Source: an uncultured delta proteobacterium (GTDB lineage: Bacteria; Desulfobacterota; Desulfobulbia; Desulfobulbales; Desulfocapsaceae). Taken from it: a stretch of 64,000 bases of DNA. The number at the start of each line of letters is the position of its first letter. Position 1 is the first letter of the stretch. This document shows positions 49,433 through 58,884 of the stretch, piece by piece. Location of the stretch: contig CAIQWD010000072.1 of NCBI GenBank assembly GCA_903875445.1, forward strand, positions 62,001 to 126,000, given 5' to 3'. A model generated the notes under the pieces. It ran no database searches. It was not told the DNA's origin and saw nothing but the letters and a program-made list of their open reading frames with translations. A program made the translations under genes and the position numbers.

Positions 49433-50155
49433 TTAATGGGCGTGTGCTTGAGCTTGAGAAAAGTAGACAACAGTCAACAGCACAAAAACCATGGCCTGAA
49501 CGACGGATACAAGAACGCCGAGTATCATGATCGGCAAGGGTGCAAAAAAACTCCCGGCGAGCATGAACAGAATGGCCAGCAGCGTCTCTTTTGCCATGAT
49601 ATTTCCAAAAAGACGTATGGACAGGGAGAGGAGACGGGCAAGATTACTGATCAGTTCGATGGGTAAGAGCAGGGGTATCAGCCACCATACCGGTCCTATG
49701 AAATGCTTATAGTAATGCAAGCCGTGTTCTTTAAAACCGATTATGTGATGGGAAATCCAAACAATAAGGGTCAGAGCGAGGGTCGTATTGAGGCTGGAGG
49801 TTGGCGACATAAAGCCGGGAATAAGTCCAATGAGGTTGGCAACGGCAATATACAATGCAAAAGTTGCAATCATTGGGAAAAACTTGTCGGCCATCTCCCT
49901 TCCCATATTATCGGCGAAGAAATCGTCCATTCCACCGATGACCAATTCCCAGAAATTCTGCCCTTTCCCGGGAACCATTTCCAGATTGCCAAGAGTAAGC
50001 TTGGAAACCAAGAAAAGAAACGCCATTACCAGCCAGGTGTATGTCATGTATGGCGCACAGAGTTGTTCAAGAAACGTATGACCAACAGGACCATGCGGGA
50101 TTGGCAATCCCAGTTTTTCAAGGATAATCGAAATAAATAGTATCGGATGTTCCAT
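49433..50155 (-). CDS. atpB: Fo ATP synthase subunit a
   Basis: The 240-residue stator membrane subunit forms the proton half-channels. The essential arginine lies in LSLSIRLFGNIMAKE, and polar residues follow in the final helix (SVVQAMVFVLLTVVYFSQA). The N-terminus has the periplasmic HGPVGHTFLEQ segment. It sits between atpI and atpE. Confidence 0.96.
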   Translation of the reverse strand: MEHPILFISIILEKLGLPIPHGPVGHTFLEQLCAPYMTYTWLVMAFLFLVSKLTLGNLEMVPGKGQNFWELVIGGMDDFFADNMGREMADKFFPMIATFALYIAVANLIGLIPGFMSPTSSLNTTLALTLIVWISHHIIGFKEHGLHYYKHFIGPVWWLIPLLLPIELISNLARLLSLSIRLFGNIMAKETLLAILFMLAGSFFAPLPIMILGVLVSVVQAMVFVLLTVVYFSQAQAHAH

Positions 50156-50163
50156 AACTCCTT

Positions 50164-50586
50164 TTACCTCCTCCCTCTGAAGAAGTAGTGTCGAGCGACA
50201 TTCAAAGAAATGAACGTGATCGCCAGCACTACCGTTGACAAACCTAAAATCAAGCCGAAGATGTTGACCGCCTGGCTTTTAATAATAACCAAGAGAACAA
50301 CACCTATAATTACAAGTCGACCCCAGAACTTCACTAAGTATCCCTTTTGCCCTTGCTTGGCTTGCGCCTGGCGATCTTCAAGGGCCGGTAGCGAGGTTAC
50401 CGAATGGATAACCCGCATTACCTCTGTTTGAGATACCCAAAAACTGCCTATTGAAATAAGCCCTCCGACTACTACCGCGACGGCAAACTCGACAGAAACT
50501 AAAACCGCCGAACCTGCGATCAAAACAGCCAAACAAATCCAGCTTATAATCCGCATTTTCTGCAGCGTCAACAAATCTTCAGTCAC
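50164..50586 (-). CDS. atpI: ATP synthase subunit I (AtpI-like)
   Basis: A 140-residue protein with four hydrophobic segments (SWICLAVLIAGSAVLVSV, AVAVVVGGLISIGSFW, LVIIGVVLLVIIKS and FGLILGLSTVVLAITF) and the ATP synthase I pattern. It helps assemble the c ring. It overlaps atpZ by 4 bp and is followed by atpB after 8 bp. Confidence 0.85.
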   Translation of the reverse strand: MTEDLLTLQKMRIISWICLAVLIAGSAVLVSVEFAVAVVVGGLISIGSFWVSQTEVMRVIHSVTSLPALEDRQAQAKQGQKGYLVKFWGRLVIIGVVLLVIIKSQAVNIFGLILGLSTVVLAITFISLNVARHYFFRGRR

Positions 50587-50846
50587 TCAATCCTCTTGTC
50601 CTCTTGTTTTGGCTTTTCTTGTTTCTCTTTATTCCGCCAGAGGATTTCAAGCAGAGTCTTATAACCGGCAGCGATGCCGAAGGCCAAGCCTATAAACGTA
50701 AACCAAGGAGAAGTTCGACCGTCAAAGACCTTTTGATCAAGATAGATACCTCCTCCCAAGCCAATAATTATCGAAGCAACAAAGGTAAAACCGACATGAC
50801 CATAATTAGCAAGCAGCTGAACAAATTCTTTTTTTACATCCGACAT
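50583..50846 (-). CDS. atpZ: AtpZ/AtpI-like membrane protein
   Basis: An 87-residue protein with two helices, GFTFVASIIIGLGGGIYLDQ and WFTFIGLAFGIAAGYKTLLE, and a charged C-terminus (KEKQEKPKQEDKRIE). It matches the AtpZ/DUF AtpI-like family found before atpI. It starts the Fo operon. Roles in c-ring assembly or Mg uptake were proposed for relatives. Confidence 0.82.
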   Translation of the reverse strand: MSDVKKEFVQLLANYGHVGFTFVASIIIGLGGGIYLDQKVFDGRTSPWFTFIGLAFGIAAGYKTLLEILWRNKEKQEKPKQEDKRIE

Positions 50847-50932
50847 TTTGTCAACCCGCTCCCTGATTACAACAATTCACCATAATATAACCGAGTTTGG
50901 TATCATGACTCCATGGCAAAGTCAATAAGATT

Positions 50933-52225
50933 TCACTTTTCAAGCAATTTTTTGAATGACCATTCAGTCATTTTCAATGCCTTATCAAGATGATCATCGC
51001 TTTGTGCCGCAGAAATAAAGGCCACTTCAAATTGCGATGGCGCAAGATAAATTCCGCCGTTCAACATCTGACGATAATGCTGAGCATACCTTTGGGTATC
51101 GGCATGCATCGCCGACTCGAAATCGATCACCGATTCTTTGGTGAAAAATGCCGTCATCATGCTCTCAACGCGATTCAACCGAACATCCATTCCCGTTCTC
51201 TTTGCCACAGTCCCAAGGCCATCGGCAAAACGGTCAGACTTGGCACGCAACTCTTCATAAAAACCGGTTTTTTGCAAAAGCTTGAGGGTGGCTATCCCCG
51301 CCGCCATCGCCAGCGGATTGCCGGACAGGGTTCCCGCCTGATAAACCGGTCCATCCGGGGCCACACAATCCATTATTTCAGCCCTGCCCCCATAGGCACC
51401 AACCGGTAATCCGCCACCGATGATTTTCCCGAGGCAAGTCAGATCGGGAAGGATATTATAATAGTGCTGCGCGCCACCATAACCAAGGCGAAAACCGGTA
51501 ATCACCTCATCAAAAATGAGAATAATACCCAGCTCTTTCGTCAGACTTCGAAGTTTTTCAAGAAAGCCTGGCAGCGGCGGAACACACCCCATGTTGCCGG
51601 CAACCGGTTCGACGATGACACAGGCAATGTCGAGCCCTTTATCCCTCAAGGTCTTCTCCAACACCGACACATTATTGTAAGGAATGGAAACGGTATGCTT
51701 TACAATATCTTCAGGTACGCCAGGACTGCCGGGGATGCCCAGGGTGAGCACCCCCGAACCGGCCTTAACCAGAAACGAGTCGGCATGGCCATGATAACAG
51801 CCGTCGAACTTGACAACGACTTTCCGCCCGGTAAACCCCCTGGCCAACCGCACCGCACTCATGGTTGCCTCGGTTCCGGAATTGACAAACCGAACCTTCT
51901 CAATCGATGGCAGCGCTTCCACCACCATCGAAGCAAGATCGATTTCCTTCGGAGTCGGCGCCCCGAAACTGGTACCTGAAGCTGCCGCCAAATTCACCGC
52001 AGCAATAATCTCCGGGTGTGCGTGACCAACAATCATCGGTCCCCAGGAACTGACAAAATCAATATATTCATTGCCGTCGGCATCCCAGAGAGTAGAACCG
52101 GAAGCGCGGGTAATAAAAACCGGATCGCATCCCACTGAACGGCAGGCCCTGACCGGGCTGTTGACACCTCCCGGAATAACTTTTTTTGCCAGCGCAAATA
52201 ATTTGTTTGAAGCAGAAAAATCCAT
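50933..52225 (-). CDS. hemL: Glutamate-1-semialdehyde 2,1-aminomutase
   Basis: The 430-residue PLP enzyme of the C5 heme pathway converts glutamate-1-semialdehyde to 5-aminolevulinate. The PLP lysine is K267 in LGKIIGGGLPVGAYGG; FVNSGTEATMSAVRLAR and IFDEVITGFR are also present. The start at 52225 (MDFSASNKLF) is chosen because AAAGGAG stands 6 bases before it; an earlier codon at 52243 has no such site. It is divergent from trxA. Confidence 0.96.
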   Translation of the reverse strand: MDFSASNKLFALAKKVIPGGVNSPVRACRSVGCDPVFITRASGSTLWDADGNEYIDFVSSWGPMIVGHAHPEIIAAVNLAAASGTSFGAPTPKEIDLASMVVEALPSIEKVRFVNSGTEATMSAVRLARGFTGRKVVVKFDGCYHGHADSFLVKAGSGVLTLGIPGSPGVPEDIVKHTVSIPYNNVSVLEKTLRDKGLDIACVIVEPVAGNMGCVPPLPGFLEKLRSLTKELGIILIFDEVITGFRLGYGGAQHYYNILPDLTCLGKIIGGGLPVGAYGGRAEIMDCVAPDGPVYQAGTLSGNPLAMAAGIATLKLLQKTGFYEELRAKSDRFADGLGTVAKRTGMDVRLNRVESMMTAFFTKESVIDFESAMHADTQRYAQHYRQMLNGGIYLAPSQFEVAFISAAQSDDHLDKALKMTEWSFKKLLEK

Positions 52226-52544
52226 GTACAACTCCTTTTGCATAAATGTCTTAACGGCAGGCCGAAGACGATCTGCCGGGTGCGATGTTCTATGTGACGA
52301 GGGAACGAACTATAGCATGGCGGATGTTTTTATGTCAAACACCCTCCCCCTTGATTTCCGCATTATTATGCGCATTGTAGAAAATCGCATTACAACCGGT
52401 GTTGTGTCGTTCATCCGAACACCTTTTTCTGCTTGTCAGTGGGTAGAGCAGCAGGTAAAGTTGGAAAATGGTTGTTGTGTTCGGGGATAGTGGCCATCCA
52501 TGCCTTTAAATCTACATTCACTTTCATGTCCAAAGGAGATAATA
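52226..52544. other. Divergent intergenic region between hemL and trxA
   Basis: No gene recognised. It must contain the promoters of hemL (minus) and of the trxA-trxB-bamD unit (plus). A small palindrome CGCAT-TATT-ATGCG is present at about 52360-52373. A segment near 52436-52490 resembles a tRNA D-arm but lacks the other arms. AAAGGAGAT lies before the trxA ATG. Confidence 0.45.
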
Positions 52545-52871
52545 ATGGCTAATGATAAGGTTCTGCAATTAAACGATGCAGAGTTTGATAGCGTAGTAAA
52601 GTCGGCACAACCCACGCTGGTTGATTTTTGGGCTCCTTGGTGCGGACCCTGCAAAGCAATCGGCCCCGTCATTGAGGATCTTGCCGGCGAATATGAAGGA
52701 AAAGTGACCATTGCCAAAATGAATGTAGATGACAATCCGGCAACACCTGGAAAATTCGGCATCCGTGCCATTCCGACCCTGATACTCTTCAAAGATGGCC
52801 AGGTTGTCGACCAAATTACCGGCTCGGTTGGAAAATCTCAGCTGGTTGCACTCATTAACAAAGCAAAATGA
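52545..52871 (+). CDS. trxA: Thioredoxin
   Basis: The 108-residue thioredoxin has the active site WCGPC (Cys33, Cys36) in LVDFWAPWCGPCKAIG, and cis-Pro in GIRAIPTLILF. The ATG at 52545 is chosen for the AAAGGAGAT site and typical thioredoxin length. It overlaps trxB by 4 bp (ATGA), so reductase and substrate are coexpressed. Confidence 0.97.
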   Translation: MANDKVLQLNDAEFDSVVKSAQPTLVDFWAPWCGPCKAIGPVIEDLAGEYEGKVTIAKMNVDDNPATPGKFGIRAIPTLILFKDGQVVDQITGSVGKSQLVALINKAK

Positions 52872-53797
52872 AAGATCACTACGAACTTGTAATTCTCGGT
52901 GGTGGTCCTGCCGGTTTGTCGGCGGGTCTCTACGCTGCTCGCGCCCGACTCGATCATGTAATGTTAGAAAAAGGAGCGCCCGGCGGACAAGTTTTGCTCA
53001 CCGACTGGGTTGATAACTATCCCGGCTTTCCCGAAGGCTTGACCGGTTTCGACCTGGTTGAAAGGATGACACAACACGCCAAAAGATTCGATCTGAACAC
53101 TGAATTGGCATGCGTTACCGAAGTCGACCTGAGCAACGTAAAACGGAAAGTTCTCAGGCTTGAGGATGGCGGCACAGTTACCTGTGATTCCCTGATAATC
53201 TGTACCGGGGCGAGTGCCAACTCGTTGAACGTCCCCGGAGAAAGGGAGCTGCGTGGTAAAGGGGTGTCCTATTGCGGCACCTGTGATGCCCCGTTCTATC
53301 GAAACATGCACGTAGCTGTGGTCGGTGGCGGCAATACAGCCATCCAGGAGGCCGAGTATTTGACCAAGTTTGCCGACAAGGTGACGGTAATACATCGCCG
53401 CGACAGCCTCCGGGCAACGAAAATCATCCAAGAAATTGCCTTTGCCAATAAAAAGATCGAGTTCCTGTGGAATAAACGGGTCACCTCAATCGAAGGGCAG
53501 ACAGGTGTTGAACGACTGCAGCTTGTCGATAATGACGGAACACCTTCGGTCCTGGATGTCCAGGGTGTATTCGTCCTCATAGGCGTCACTCCCAATAACG
53601 CCGGACTTCCGCTTCAGTTGCTCCAGGCTGACAAATGGGGTTTTATTCCCATCGACGGAGAATCACGAACGACTGTACCCGGAGTCATGGCTGCCGGAGA
53701 TATCTGCAGCAAAGACGTCCGTCAGATTGTTAACGCCGCCGGCGAGGGGGCTGTTGCTGTCCTCGCAGCGGAAAAATACCTTCAAAGTTTAAAATAG
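52868..53797 (+). CDS. trxB: Thioredoxin reductase
   Basis: The 309-residue flavoprotein reduces thioredoxin. FAD motif GGGPAG is at 11-16, the redox pair CGTC at 136-139, and the second dinucleotide motif GGGNTA at 153-158. HRRDSLRATKII resembles the NADPH-binding HRRxxxR of E. coli TrxB. The FAD end motif is GVMAAGDICSKDVRQI. bamD starts 7 bp after its stop. Confidence 0.96.
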   Translation: MKDHYELVILGGGPAGLSAGLYAARARLDHVMLEKGAPGGQVLLTDWVDNYPGFPEGLTGFDLVERMTQHAKRFDLNTELACVTEVDLSNVKRKVLRLEDGGTVTCDSLIICTGASANSLNVPGERELRGKGVSYCGTCDAPFYRNMHVAVVGGGNTAIQEAEYLTKFADKVTVIHRRDSLRATKIIQEIAFANKKIEFLWNKRVTSIEGQTGVERLQLVDNDGTPSVLDVQGVFVLIGVTPNNAGLPLQLLQADKWGFIPIDGESRTTVPGVMAAGDICSKDVRQIVNAAGEGAVAVLAAEKYLQSLK

Positions 53798-53804
53798 CTA
53801 CGAA

Positions 53805-54632
53805 ATGAGCCCGATGATAAAGTCGATACACAAAAAATTCCCACCTCAATTTGCATTATTCATCTTTGCCATCGGCTTACTGGCTTTTCTCAGTGGCTGT
53901 TCCACTTTCAAAAAAACCTTCAATTTAACCTCCATCGACGAGAATGGCAACGAGATCAAAAGCGATCTCGATGTCCCGGCAAAGACTCTTCTAGTAAACG
54001 GAATGGATGACTATAATGTCGGCAAATATTTTACCGCCATCACTTCCTTTCAAGAAATCCTCAACCGCCACCCCTTCAGTCCGGAAGCCCCTCTGGCGGA
54101 ATTGAAAGCTGCAGACTGCAGCTACTTCTTGGAGCACTACTCGGAAGCACTGGTATTATATGAGGAGTTTGCCAATCGCCACCCTACCAACGAAAGCATT
54201 CCGTATGTCTTATTTCAAAAGGGTATGTGTAATTTCAAGCAGATTGACCGTGTTGACCGAGACACTGCCGGAGCGACAAAGGCCATAGATTTTTTCAAGC
54301 AACTCCTCAAATCCTATCCCACTTCACCATACACCGCTGAAGCCAAGGCTCGCATTGCCGCAGCAGGCGAGTTCCTCGCCGACCACGAATTTTTTGTCGC
54401 CGAGTATTACGTCAGAGCGGAAAAATACGATCAGGCCAAGGTTCGTCTCAAATACCTGCTCGCCAAATACCCTGAAAAGGCAATAGCCGGCCAGGCGAAA
54501 GATCTGCTGGCTCGTTTGGAAGCCGGTGATCCACCGAGATCGATACTTACCTCCTGGCTTCCCAAATTTAATCTGACAACATGGTCCTTCACCGGACAGA
54601 GCGCTGCGGAAAACAGCTCCAGAACCGACTGA
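53805..54632 (+). CDS. bamD: Outer membrane assembly lipoprotein BamD
   Basis: A 275-residue lipoprotein with a signal sequence and lipobox LSGC (Cys32), followed by TPR motifs (YNVGKYFTAITSFQEILNRH, AEALVLYEEFANRHP-like, then PTSPYTAEAKARI). BamD is part of the beta-barrel assembly machine. It is 7 bp behind trxB. A hairpin follows the stop. Confidence 0.92.
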   Translation: MSPMIKSIHKKFPPQFALFIFAIGLLAFLSGCSTFKKTFNLTSIDENGNEIKSDLDVPAKTLLVNGMDDYNVGKYFTAITSFQEILNRHPFSPEAPLAELKAADCSYFLEHYSEALVLYEEFANRHPTNESIPYVLFQKGMCNFKQIDRVDRDTAGATKAIDFFKQLLKSYPTSPYTAEAKARIAAAGEFLADHEFFVAEYYVRAEKYDQAKVRLKYLLAKYPEKAIAGQAKDLLARLEAGDPPRSILTSWLPKFNLTTWSFTGQSAAENSSRTD

Positions 54633-54644
54633 AGGGTCGCATTT

Positions 54645-54698
54645 GGTGCTGACTAGGTCTCCTGCTCAGGAATTTATCGGAAATTCCTGCCAAGCACC
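54645..54698. terminator. Hairpin region between bamD and the NIL ferredoxin gene
   Basis: The inner stem CAGGAATTT (54667-54675) pairs perfectly with AAATTCCTG (54681-54689). An outer pair GGTGCT/AGCACC is at 54645-54650 and 54693-54698. It separates the convergent bamD and NIL-ferredoxin genes. No strong U-tract follows on either strand. Confidence 0.5.
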
Positions 54699-54699
54699 A

Positions 54700-55146
54700 T
54701 CAAATTAACAAACCTTCGGTAAGAATCCAGTCGTCATTGAGGGATACTTCCATTGCCCGAACCGGGCAGATAGGCACACAAAGACTGCAGCCGGTACATT
54801 TTTCCGCATCAAAAACTACCGCCATTGCCGGTCTCTGGATGTAGAGGGCCCCCGATGAACAGACCCCGGTGCAAGCCCCGCATTGAAAACAGTTTTTATC
54901 GTCTCTGCGAATCCGGGTTGCCAGTCGCTCGATTTTTACGCCCATTCCTTTTAAGTAATCGAGCCCGGCGATTACATTGGCTTTCGTGCTGCCCTTCAAT
55001 TCTATGATCATTATTCCCTCACGCTGGAGAAGGATATCCGCCTTGAGGATATTAAACTCAATGTCGTATTCCTTGACCAGGCGGTAAATGAATGGTTGAT
55101 CGCTGGTATCTTTTGGAAATCGTAATATATATATCTGAGTGTACAT
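54700..55146 (-). CDS. NIL domain plus 4Fe-4S ferredoxin-like protein
   Basis: A 148-residue protein. Residues about 3-78 form a NIL (ferredoxin-like ligand-binding) domain. The C-terminal part has two 4Fe-4S binding motifs, CFQCGACTGVC and CTGCSLCVPICPVRAM. Such proteins occur in sulfate reducers and methanogens, where some act in homocysteine or sulfur metabolism; the exact role here is unknown. It is divergent from larB. Confidence 0.9.
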   Translation of the reverse strand: MYTQIYILRFPKDTSDQPFIYRLVKEYDIEFNILKADILLQREGIMIIELKGSTKANVIAGLDYLKGMGVKIERLATRIRRDDKNCFQCGACTGVCSSGALYIQRPAMAVVFDAEKCTGCSLCVPICPVRAMEVSLNDDWILTEGLLI

Positions 55147-55390
55147 CTTTTTGCCTCGCTGCAGATGGATACTTACACCACATGGCCATGTCGTCCCCGG
55201 GCCAGAATGATGCGGTGGATGAAGGATCTACGAATGTACTTTCTGGACATGGTTATAGCAAGAAACTTTTCGACGACATGACCCGCGACCTTTCTTTACC
55301 TCCGGGAAAGAACATGATAGGATCTCCAGTCAAGTATTTCCTTGCTACCAGTTTTTTATCATCTTTGTAATTTTAGGACAGATAGCATCC

Positions 55391-56152
55391 ATGCACCCCA
55401 GCACCCTCCTGACCCTTTTGCAAGACGTACAGAGCGGTACCACCTCAGTTGAAAAGGCATTTGCAAAACTGGGCACCTTCCCGTCCGAATTAGTATCCGG
55501 CGCCTGCCTTGATCATCAACGGCTTATTCGCACCGGGATACCGGAGGTTATCTATGGAGCATCGAAAACAGCCGAACAGATCGCTACCATAGCTAATGCC
55601 ATGTTGCAACAAGGTGGCCCGGTCCTGGCGACCAGGGTTGATGCTGAAAAAGCCGGCAAAGTAATAACAAAACTACCGCAGTTCCGCTATGTCAACGACG
55701 CGAGGATGCTCATAGCAAACCCGGCTCCTACCGAAACAAGCAGGTATAGGGGGCAAACCTTGGTGATCTCTGCTGGAACATCCGATATTCCCGTTGCCGA
55801 AGAAGCTAGGCTGACCCTTCAATCCTTAGGACATCCGGTACAAAAACTCTATGACGCAGGAGTCGCCGGACTGCACCGCCTTCTTGGCAGGCAGGATATC
55901 CTCCGCCAGGCAACGGTCATCATTGTTGTCGCGGGGATGGAGGGAGCACTGCCGAGCGTAGTCGGTGGGCTGGTCGGCTGCCCGGTGATTGCCGTACCCA
56001 CCTCTGTCGGTTATGGGGCAAGCTTCGGAGGTATTGCCGCTCTCCTAGGAATGCTGAACAGTTGCGCTCCCGGAGTTGCCGTGGTCAATATCGACAACGG
56101 CTTCGGCGCGGCATGCATGGCCGAAGCGATCAACCGAATTGTGTGCCCCTGA
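55391..56152 (+). CDS. larB: Nickel-pincer cofactor biosynthesis carboxylase LarB
   Basis: A 253-residue AIR carboxylase (PurE)-like protein. LarB carboxylates nicotinic acid adenine dinucleotide at the pyridinium ring, the first step of the lactate racemase nickel-pincer cofactor. It shows the PurE-like glycine-rich C-domain (VVAGMEGALPSVVGGLVGCP, VPTSVGYGASFGGIAALLGM). LarC and LarE are not in the window. secDF follows 157 bp later. Confidence 0.93.
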   Translation: MHPSTLLTLLQDVQSGTTSVEKAFAKLGTFPSELVSGACLDHQRLIRTGIPEVIYGASKTAEQIATIANAMLQQGGPVLATRVDAEKAGKVITKLPQFRYVNDARMLIANPAPTETSRYRGQTLVISAGTSDIPVAEEARLTLQSLGHPVQKLYDAGVAGLHRLLGRQDILRQATVIIVVAGMEGALPSVVGGLVGCPVIAVPTSVGYGASFGGIAALLGMLNSCAPGVAVVNIDNGFGAACMAEAINRIVCP

Positions 56153-56309
56153 CCCTCGGCTCCAACACGAGAATCGACCGGTTTTTCCTAATATTATGTG
56201 CCAAACCTTGCAAGATTCGGGCGTTGCGTTATAATCGCACCTCGGCGGTCAGCTCACTTGCCGACACCCACTTTTTGCTTTCTCATCCAGAAAACTTCAG
56301 GATAGTTAA

Positions 56310-58877
56310 ATGAATACAACACTCAAAATAAAATTCGCCTTTCTCGTAATGGTCATTCTCCTCTCCTTCACTACCGTCCTGCCCTCGTTTTACTCCGGCA
56401 CTCCAGGCTGGTGGAAAACCTACCTGGCCCCCGGCGGATTGAGACTGGGTCTTGATCTCCAGGGTGGGATGCATCTGGTACTTAAGGTCAACCTGAAGAA
56501 AGCCGAAGAAAATACCCTCGAATTTGCTGCAAATGACATGAAAGACGCCCTCGCCGAGCAATCCATTTCCGCCGTGCGAACCTCCGCGCCTTCTGCCGAT
56601 ACTGTCATTTTTACTCTCCCCAATGCCGGGTCCGTCGATAAAGTCAAAAAAATTGTTGCCGATGATTTTCCCGATATTGACGGAAAAATCGAAGCGAAGG
56701 AAGGCAGTTTTCCACGTATCGTTTTGACCTTAAAGGGCGAAAAGAGGCAATTCATTAAGAACCATGCTGTTGACCAATCCCTGGAAATTCTCCGTAACCG
56801 GATCGACCAGTTCGGTGTTGCCGAACCGGTAATCATCCGCCAAGGTGAAGATGAAATTGTTATTCAGCTACCGGGCGTGACAGATCCCGACAGGGCGCTG
56901 AAACTTCTCGGGGACACGGCGCAGCTAGAGTTTAAACTAGTTGCCGACACAGCTGGTTTAAATTTGCAGGAAATGATCCATCAGGCCAAAATTGCAAAAG
57001 AATGGCAAGATGGTGAAAATATGAAAAAATTGAACCGCGCTCTGCAAAATAAATTGCCGGACAACACTTCTATTTATTTTGAAAAAGAAGTGGACAAGAA
57101 AACCAAAAAGGAAACCCTTATCCCGATCCTCCTTGAAAACAAGATCCTTATGACCGGCGATATGATCAAAGATGCCCAGGTTCGCATCGGCGGCAGCTTC
57201 CAGGAACCCTATGTCAGTCTCGATATGACCAGCCACGGCGGCAAGGTATTTGCCCATGTCACGGAGACGAATGTCAGTCGGCGGCTGGCCATTGTCTTGG
57301 ATGATGTCGTCCGTTCCGCACCGGTTATTAAAGATCGTATTCTTGGCGGCTCCGCCCAGATCACCGGCAGCTTCAGCCACGCTGAGGCAGCCGATCTGGC
57401 CATTGTCCTACGAGTCGGTGCCCTGCCGGCACCGGTCGATATCATCCAAAAAATGAGCGTCGGGGCGAGCCTTGGCCAGGATTCTATTACTAAAGGTATA
57501 AATTCCGGTCTCTTCGGAACGATCGTTGTTGTCGCTTTCATGATCATTTACTATCGTCTTTCCGGGGTGATCGCCAATATTGCCATGGTAGTGAACATCC
57601 TCATGCTTTTCTCTGGACTTGCAGTTCTAGGATCGACTCTCACCCTGCCAGGCATCGCCGGCATTATCTTATCCATAGGTATGGCGGTAGATGCCAACGT
57701 TCTCATTTACGAGAGGATGCGCGAAGAATTTGCTCTCGGTAAATCCATCCGCTCGAGCGTCGAAGCAGGTTTCGGCAAAGCCTTCCTCACCATTGTCGAT
57801 GGCCATGTGACCACCCTGATAACCTCACTCGCCCTCTTTCTGTTCGGAACCGGCCCCATTAAAGGTTTTGCCGTTACTCTTTCTTTAGGACTTCTATTAA
57901 ACCTCTTTTCCTCATTGTTCTTCTCCCGCTTTATCTTTGATGCGATCAATACCATACGCCCTTTAAAGCATTTAAAGTACCTGCGCATTTTACACAAATC
58001 GAGCATCAACTTTTTGCGGATTAAAAACATTACCTTCGCTGTTTCCGGCACCTTGGTGATTATCGGAGTGATCGCCTGCATCCAGCTTGCCCGAGGCCAG
58101 GGAAACCTGGGCGTCGACTTCTCCGGCGGATCGTTGTTAGAGTATAAGGCGGGCAAAGACTTCACCATGACGGAGGTGCGAGAGGCCTTCAGAAAAAGCG
58201 GCATGGGGGACATCGAACTGCAAAAGGTCGAGAACGAACAACGGTTGATTTTAAAAGTCAAGAAATCAGAAACTCTTATTGCCAAGCTGGCAGACAAAGT
58301 GGATTCTATACTTTCGGCCGAGTTGGCAGATAAGAGTTTTCACTTGGAAAGCGAGTCGGAGATCGGTTCCTCGGTGAGTTCGTCGCTTCGCAACAAGGCT
58401 CTGGTTGCTATTATAATGTCTTTTGCCGGCGTTATTATTTATCTGGCTTTCCGCTTTGATTTCAGTTTTGGCGTAGCGGCGGCTATTGCCACCTTCCACG
58501 ATGTCTTCGCGGTGATAGCCATCTGCTGGTTGATGAATATGGAATTTACTCTCCTGATCGTCACCGCCCTTCTCACCTTGGCCGGTTACTCTCTCAACGA
58601 TACCGTGGTAGTCTTTGACAGAATCAGGGAAAACACCCATAAATTTCCTGGAAACAGCCTGGAAACAACCATCAATGCCAGTATTAATGAAACTCTCAGT
58701 CGAACCATCATCACTGCTTTGACCGTCGTATTCACGCTTCTGTCCTTGTTCTTTTTTGGCGGTTCCGTCCTCCATGACTTTGCTTTCTCCTTGACCATTG
58801 GCGTCTTTATCGGCACCTATTCCTCGATTTTTATTGCCAGCCCAGTTCTCACATTATGGAAAAAAAGTGCAGCGTAG
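56310..58877 (+). CDS. secDF: SecD-SecF fusion, protein translocation accessory
   Basis: The 855-residue fused SecDF uses the proton gradient to help Sec-dependent export. The SecD part has one N-terminal helix, periplasmic domains (LRLGLDLQGGMHLVLKV, ILRNRIDQFGVAEPVI) and helices with GIAGIILSIGMAVDANVLI. The SecF part starts near residue 560 and has the periplasmic segment (GVDFSGGSLLEYKAG) and a TM block with GYSLNDTVVVFDRIREN. In E. coli the two are separate; here they are one chain. The YkgJ-like gene follows directly. Confidence 0.95.
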   Translation: MNTTLKIKFAFLVMVILLSFTTVLPSFYSGTPGWWKTYLAPGGLRLGLDLQGGMHLVLKVNLKKAEENTLEFAANDMKDALAEQSISAVRTSAPSADTVIFTLPNAGSVDKVKKIVADDFPDIDGKIEAKEGSFPRIVLTLKGEKRQFIKNHAVDQSLEILRNRIDQFGVAEPVIIRQGEDEIVIQLPGVTDPDRALKLLGDTAQLEFKLVADTAGLNLQEMIHQAKIAKEWQDGENMKKLNRALQNKLPDNTSIYFEKEVDKKTKKETLIPILLENKILMTGDMIKDAQVRIGGSFQEPYVSLDMTSHGGKVFAHVTETNVSRRLAIVLDDVVRSAPVIKDRILGGSAQITGSFSHAEAADLAIVLRVGALPAPVDIIQKMSVGASLGQDSITKGINSGLFGTIVVVAFMIIYYRLSGVIANIAMVVNILMLFSGLAVLGSTLTLPGIAGIILSIGMAVDANVLIYERMREEFALGKSIRSSVEAGFGKAFLTIVDGHVTTLITSLALFLFGTGPIKGFAVTLSLGLLLNLFSSLFFSRFIFDAINTIRPLKHLKYLRILHKSSINFLRIKNITFAVSGTLVIIGVIACIQLARGQGNLGVDFSGGSLLEYKAGKDFTMTEVREAFRKSGMGDIELQKVENEQRLILKVKKSETLIAKLADKVDSILSAELADKSFHLESESEIGSSVSSSLRNKALVAIIMSFAGVIIYLAFRFDFSFGVAAAIATFHDVFAVIAICWLMNMEFTLLIVTALLTLAGYSLNDTVVVFDRIRENTHKFPGNSLETTINASINETLSRTIITALTVVFTLLSLFFFGGSVLHDFAFSLTIGVFIGTYSSIFIASPVLTLWKKSAA

Positions 58878-58884
58878 GGTGAGC

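Noticed and set aside
52436-52490. tRNA-like segment (GTGGGTAGAGCAGC)
   Set aside because: Only a D-arm-like piece is present; no matching acceptor stem, anticodon arm or TTCGA loop.
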